A stretch of 46,070 nucleotides of DNA, taken from the NCBI GenBank assembly GCA_902601345.1, contig CACKMK010000008.1, positions 1 to 46,070 on the forward strand. Reading direction: 5' to 3'. The notes beneath the pieces are model-generated. The model was not told the origin of the DNA, searched no databases, and worked only from the letters and a program-made list of their open reading frames with translations. A program made the translations under genes and the position numbers. Positions 42,486 to 46,070 of the stretch are shown piece after piece. The first letter of the stretch is position 1. Each line of letters begins with the position of its first letter. The DNA comes from an uncultured Candidatus Poseidoniales archaeon (lineage in GTDB: Archaea > Thermoplasmatota > Poseidoniia > Poseidoniales > Thalassarchaeaceae).

Positions 42486-45400
42486 CTATCTGTCAAGAAG
42501 CCTTCTGAGCCTCTCGTCGTACTCGTCACCCTCTTCTGTTTTATTCTGAACGACTTCTACCTCGTCATCATCGCTTGATTCGGGCTCTTCAACTACTTCG
42601 GGCTCATTTTCCTCGATCGAGGGCGCGGATTGCTTCTCGGCAATCTTCTCGTCTATTGCAGCCTGGGCCATTTGCATCATCCTCTCAGACTCCCGGCGGT
42701 TGCTAATAATCCAAGACAAACCAAGGTAGGTACCGACTACGAGAATAGCAGCAAGGAGGCCCGTCCCCAGTTCGTCAACTCTATCCTCTAGGGCAGTACC
42801 TCCACTGAGTACTATAGTCCTCTGATTATCACTTGGATCTGAATCGATATCCCACGGGAAAGAGCAGCTAATGGTTATTACAAGTTCTGTTGAGTCTTCC
42901 ACATCGGGCCGATCGAATCTGGGGGCGGGTACGAAGGCCTGGGTCATATCGACAATATGCTCGGAATAGTGGCTTCCAGAACTTGCCTCGGCACTAAGAG
43001 AAATAATACAATCTGCATCGGATAGTAGGTTTTCGTTGAGTCTCTTTGTAGGGACGCTGACCTGTTGACCTGTACCCTCTCCGACTAATTCAACTTCTCC
43101 GATTCCAACGTTCCAGTCGCTCCTCCTAACATCAAACTCCCTCTCAAAGTCTCCAATCAACAATCCTTTCTGGTTTAGAACCCTGATTACAACGCTCCTT
43201 TCCCCTGGTAGGGGTTTCCATCCGGATCCACTCAGGTTTATCTGCTGAGCAGACTCATTTGACTCGAGACTACCGTAGAAGTAGTCTAGAACAGAACCCT
43301 CATCCGAAATCAGTAGTATTTGGAAATCAAAGCCCATGGTTCCGTTTCCTACGGAGCAAGTAGCCCCCATGTCGTCAAAATCCCCTGTTATGGAACATAA
43401 GACCACTCTTGATTCGGAATACTCAGAGGATAGGAAATAATGCAGTTCCTCTCCTTCTATTGACAGGGTTCCGTTGGTTGAATCAACAATTGGGAGCAAC
43501 CAACCCATCTCGCTCCACTCTAGTCTACTGCCTCTGTCAAGAACTTCGGTACTTCCGTCAGTTCCATGGATGTTTATTGTGGCGTCATCCCCACTCTGAG
43601 CAAAGATGTAGGGCGAGCTAGCCCAGGAGAACTCGGAATAGTGCACTTCAAGTTCGATTTCTCTCTGATTACCACTCTCATCTTCTGCTAATATCCTCAC
43701 TGTCTCGGAAGGGCCAGTCCAACCTTCTTCTGGAACCAGGTCAATTGGAATCCCTCTTTGTTCCCCAAGTGCGAGTACAATTTGCATACTCCCACTAGCC
43801 CCCCATCCATCTGGGACTTCTTCTATGTGGAAGTCGATGGTTGTAGGGGAATTTCCTGTGTTTGATACCATTGCGGGAGGTTGACCACCATGACTGGAAA
43901 CCGCCCAAGAACCATGAGATTCGATAGAGAAGTTCTGAACCGCAGATACTCTAAGTGGCATGGTAATCTCCGTTAAGCCAGCAGAATCGCCGTCTCTAAC
44001 TCTAACATGTAACTCTACAGATCTTCCCGGACTAGCAGTTTCTGATGGCGTTACGTTGATTTCCAGCGTTGTGGAATCCCCTGGAATCACTTCGGGGAGT
44101 TGCGGCAAATCTTCGATCAACCATCCTTTTTGTCCGGTGATGTAAGTCGAAACGAATGGTATGCTGGGATTGTTCCCCATCTGCATAATCTCTACTTGGA
44201 TGGTAGATCCATTGGCATCAATCTCCAAATCAGATATTGAAGAAGACACTCCCCATCCCGGAACTCTGGTAACCTCGATCATGAAATGAAATTCCATAAT
44301 CGCCTCATCTCTGGCGATACCAGTAACATCTACTCTCATAACAGAGCCATTCCACGAATCTTCTGGAGCCTGAAGATTAATTTCCAGAAACACAGAATCG
44401 TTAACTTCCACACCCTCAACCGAGCTCCCGTTGGCAATCCATCCTTCTGACGAATCCGAACCAAATGGGAAAATCTGAGTAACCAAATCTAGAGATATGT
44501 CATCAACTAGGTTCCCCGTGTTTGTTGCATTAATCGATATAGCCCTCTCTTCTCCTGGTGCTAGGAGTATTTTCGTTCCATTGATCTCTTCTCCGTCATG
44601 AATCAGGTCGAAGTCCCACCTATGATCCTGCCTTACTTCGAAAACAATCACCTCATGAGAGTAGACGGAAACATTCCCCTGTGAAGCCATGGTGAAAGAT
44701 ATCGCAACTGGCACTCTAGCAGGAGTGCTCTCTGGCAGCGTGACGCTAAGTGGGATGGTTCTAAGGCTCCCTGCTCCGAGATGAACTGGGTTGCTGGAAA
44801 ATGATACAACAATGCCAGTGTCAGAAGTCATGTTCTCGTCGAGTATTACTTCGTGAGAAAGCATGTATGAGTCATCTCCGTTACCCGGATTCTCGAGCTT
44901 CAGTACAACTAGGTTGGACTCTTGTACGTCAACGACGTAAGGTTGCATTGTAGGGGAGTTGACATCCAAGCCCGCCCTGTGGATTTGCAATACCTCTATG
45001 GAGATAGATAATGGAGACTCAGACACTCCCGAGCCATCGTCTTCGAAGAGATGGAAAGACGGCCTGGCATCCTCCGGAAGATCCAATGTGAGTGAACCAG
45101 TTGCCCTGGTCCCGGAATCTCCGGTGATAGATATTACGTCACCCGAGACAGATACTTGCCCGGAACCACTCCAATCCCACCCTTGGATTGACATTCCGGA
45201 ATCGGATAATGACCAATTCATACCCCCAACTCCCTCTGGGATGTCGGCTGAGATATCCCAGGTTAGCCCTTGTTCAGGTACCGATCTGATGTGGCTGGGA
45301 TCCATCACTGACCTGGAAGAGATAAATTCCAACTGTACTTGACTGCACTCTTGCTCATCCCCCGTTCCAACACACATGCTCAGAGGGGTGGTCACGGACT

Positions 45401-45983
45401 CTCCTGGAGCGGTTCCGGATGGTACGGGGAGTCTAGCAGTCACTTCCCTCTCCTCTCCCGGACCCAGAGTCAGAGCACTTATCTCGTATCCAGAAGAATC
45501 GAAAATTCTCAGATCTGAGCCCCATTCGGTTCCGTCCCAGGATATGGCGATCTGACTCTCCTCAGCGTTTCCAACATTCTCTATCAGTAACCATGCCCTG
45601 GCATCCTCGGATACAAGCCCAAAACCAGTACTCTGTGTAGTCCCGTCTGGACCTCTTATCGATAGGCCTCTGGTTCTGTTAGCCTCTACTGGGAGATTTG
45701 CATAAATCTCCTCATCGCCTCCATCACGGGTAAGGGTCAGGGCTAGGAAACCTGCATCAGAACCCAGTGCTTCCGAGGGAGCGATAATTCTCAGCGAGGG
45801 GGTCCAGACCTGTCCGACACCAATTTCGATTGAACTAATCCCCCCAGGAGTTTCGTCTTCCCAAGTCCATCCATTAGGGAGAGAGGTGCTGTCGACCTCA
45901 AGCGTCCAGGTCCCATTATAGCCAATCTTGATTCTGATTCCGATCTTGAGATTATAGTCACAATACCAAGTGATGCAGATGGT
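42486..45983 (-). CDS. Large surface protein with repeated CARDB/NEW3-like domains, start missing
   Basis: The frame is open from 45983 down to 42486 but has no ATG, GTG or TTG above GTG 45443, so the N-terminus is missing or altered. Coding quality is clear up to about 45915 (TWTLEVDSTSLPNGWTW). The protein is a chain of Ig-like domains of the CARDB/NEW3 type, shown by recurring NTGN (LENPGNGDDSYML, NATNTGNLVDDIS, SNTGNSPTTIDF). One membrane segment (about LLAAILVVGTYLGLSWII) precedes a cytoplasmic tail very rich in Glu and Asp. It is an external, single-anchored protein of the archaeal envelope. It could be a surface-layer or adhesion protein, but there is no direct proof. Confidence 0.7.
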   Translation of the reverse strand, partial: TICITWYCDYNLKIGIRIKIGYNGTWTLEVDSTSLPNGWTWEDETPGGISSIEIGVGQVWTPSLRIIAPSEALGSDAGFLALTLTRDGGDEEIYANLPVEANRTRGLSIRGPDGTTQSTGFGLVSEDARAWLLIENVGNAEESQIAISWDGTEWGSDLRIFDSSGYEISALTLGPGEEREVTARLPVPSGTAPGESVTTPLSMCVGTGDEQECSQVQLEFISSRSVMDPSHIRSVPEQGLTWDISADIPEGVGGMNWSLSDSGMSIQGWDWSGSGQVSVSGDVISITGDSGTRATGSLTLDLPEDARPSFHLFEDDGSGVSESPLSISIEVLQIHRAGLDVNSPTMQPYVVDVQESNLVVLKLENPGNGDDSYMLSHEVILDENMTSDTGIVVSFSSNPVHLGAGSLRTIPLSVTLPESTPARVPVAISFTMASQGNVSVYSHEVIVFEVRQDHRWDFDLIHDGEEINGTKILLAPGEERAISINATNTGNLVDDISLDLVTQIFPFGSDSSEGWIANGSSVEGVEVNDSVFLEINLQAPEDSWNGSVMRVDVTGIARDEAIMEFHFMIEVTRVPGWGVSSSISDLEIDANGSTIQVEIMQMGNNPSIPFVSTYITGQKGWLIEDLPQLPEVIPGDSTTLEINVTPSETASPGRSVELHVRVRDGDSAGLTEITMPLRVSAVQNFSIESHGSWAVSSHGGQPPAMVSNTGNSPTTIDFHIEEVPDGWGASGSMQIVLALGEQRGIPIDLVPEEGWTGPSETVRILAEDESGNQREIELEVHYSEFSWASSPYIFAQSGDDATINIHGTDGSTEVLDRGSRLEWSEMGWLLPIVDSTNGTLSIEGEELHYFLSSEYSESRVVLCSITGDFDDMGATCSVGNGTMGFDFQILLISDEGSVLDYFYGSLESNESAQQINLSGSGWKPLPGERSVVIRVLNQKGLLIGDFEREFDVRRSDWNVGIGEVELVGEGTGQQVSVPTKRLNENLLSDADCIISLSAEASSGSHYSEHIVDMTQAFVPAPRFDRPDVEDSTELVITISCSFPWDIDSDPSDNQRTIVLSGGTALEDRVDELGTGLLAAILVVGTYLGLSWIISNRRESERMMQMAQAAIDEKIAEKQSAPSIEENEPEVVEEPESSDDDEVEVVQNKTEEGDEYDERLRRLLDR

Positions 45984-46070
45984 TCAACTGCTGTGGATGG
46001 AGCTGAATTCAGAGGAATAGAAATTTCAGATGGTTCGCAATTGTGGGAATTCGAGGCAACAAATGGATTT
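45903..46070 (+). CDS. FG-GAP-like repeat fragment on the plus strand, open to window end
   Basis: The plus-strand frame beginning near 45903 reads RPGPIIANLDSDSDLEIIV, a calcium-binding FG-GAP/VCBS-type loop with DSDSD. It continues with DADGSTAVDGAEFRGI and LWEFEATNGF to the window end. No start codon or signal precedes it. In the same register, the opposite strand encodes the start of the surface protein above. The two coherent signals meet at about 45890-45920, which suggests a junction rather than a real overlap. Confidence 0.5.

Noticed and set aside
1..46070. Insertion sequences, integrases, phage genes or a replication origin
   Set aside because: No transposase, integrase or phage-type protein and no direct-repeat-flanked element were seen. 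The gene order reads as ordinary chromosome.

Overview
The window looks like a piece of a planktonic marine archaeon, most likely Poseidoniales (Marine Group II, Thermoplasmatota). The archaeal signs are a TFB transcription factor, a stand-alone GMP synthetase ATPase subunit, a two-gene glycine decarboxylase, TATA boxes placed 25-27 bp before start codons (leaderless transcripts), and very large membrane-anchored surface proteins. Bacterial- or eukaryote-like families are mixed in: MetK and AhcY of the long bacterial type, EF hands, a CD36-like receptor and an M60 peptidase. That mixture is typical of this group. The assignment is inference, since no 16S rRNA gene is present.

Region 1 (1-11760) is a surface-sugar island. 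It holds a GT2 glycosyltransferase end, a PP-loop protein, a MurG-like glycosyltransferase, a UDP-HexNAc-type dehydrogenase, a sulfotransferase, an RmlA-like nucleotidyltransferase, a two-domain GT2 polymerase closely resembling class II hyaluronan/chondroitin synthases, and a short UDP-glucose dehydrogenase. Two tiny DUF1737-like proteins are interleaved. Together they could make a uronic-acid-containing, possibly sulfated polymer like a glycosaminoglycan. AhcY sits between the polymerase and the UDP-glucose dehydrogenase.

Region 2 (11796-25500) is one-carbon and purine metabolism. TFB and gcvT diverge from one TATA element. They are followed by metK, a methyltransferase, an EF-hand protein broken by an in-frame TAG, an epimerase-like SDR, and the run gcvPA-gcvPB-membrane protein-purE-guaAB-tRNA-Asn-glyA. 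AhcY, MetK and the methyltransferase belong to the methyl cycle, and GcvT/GcvP/GlyA feed one-carbon units that purine synthesis (PurE, PurC, GuaAB) needs.

Region 3 (25541-39193) is cell-surface and transport: a 1336-residue lipoprotein with five Ig-like repeats and an M60 metallopeptidase, a multi-pass acyltransferase with an apparent frameshift, an 893-residue CD36-like protein, a tRNA with anticodon CAU, two membrane-anchored Ig-like proteins, and an amino-acid ABC transporter whose permease is fused to a Ycf48/BNR-like propeller.

Region 4 (39306-46070) has purC, a class IV aminotransferase followed by a sulfotransferase-like gene (the same pair that is fused in a plant protein family), a hypothetical gene, and a large surface protein. 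That last gene has no start codon and runs into FG-GAP-like coding sequence on the opposite strand at the window end. Once the small ORFs are counted there is no gene-free stretch above 300 bases.
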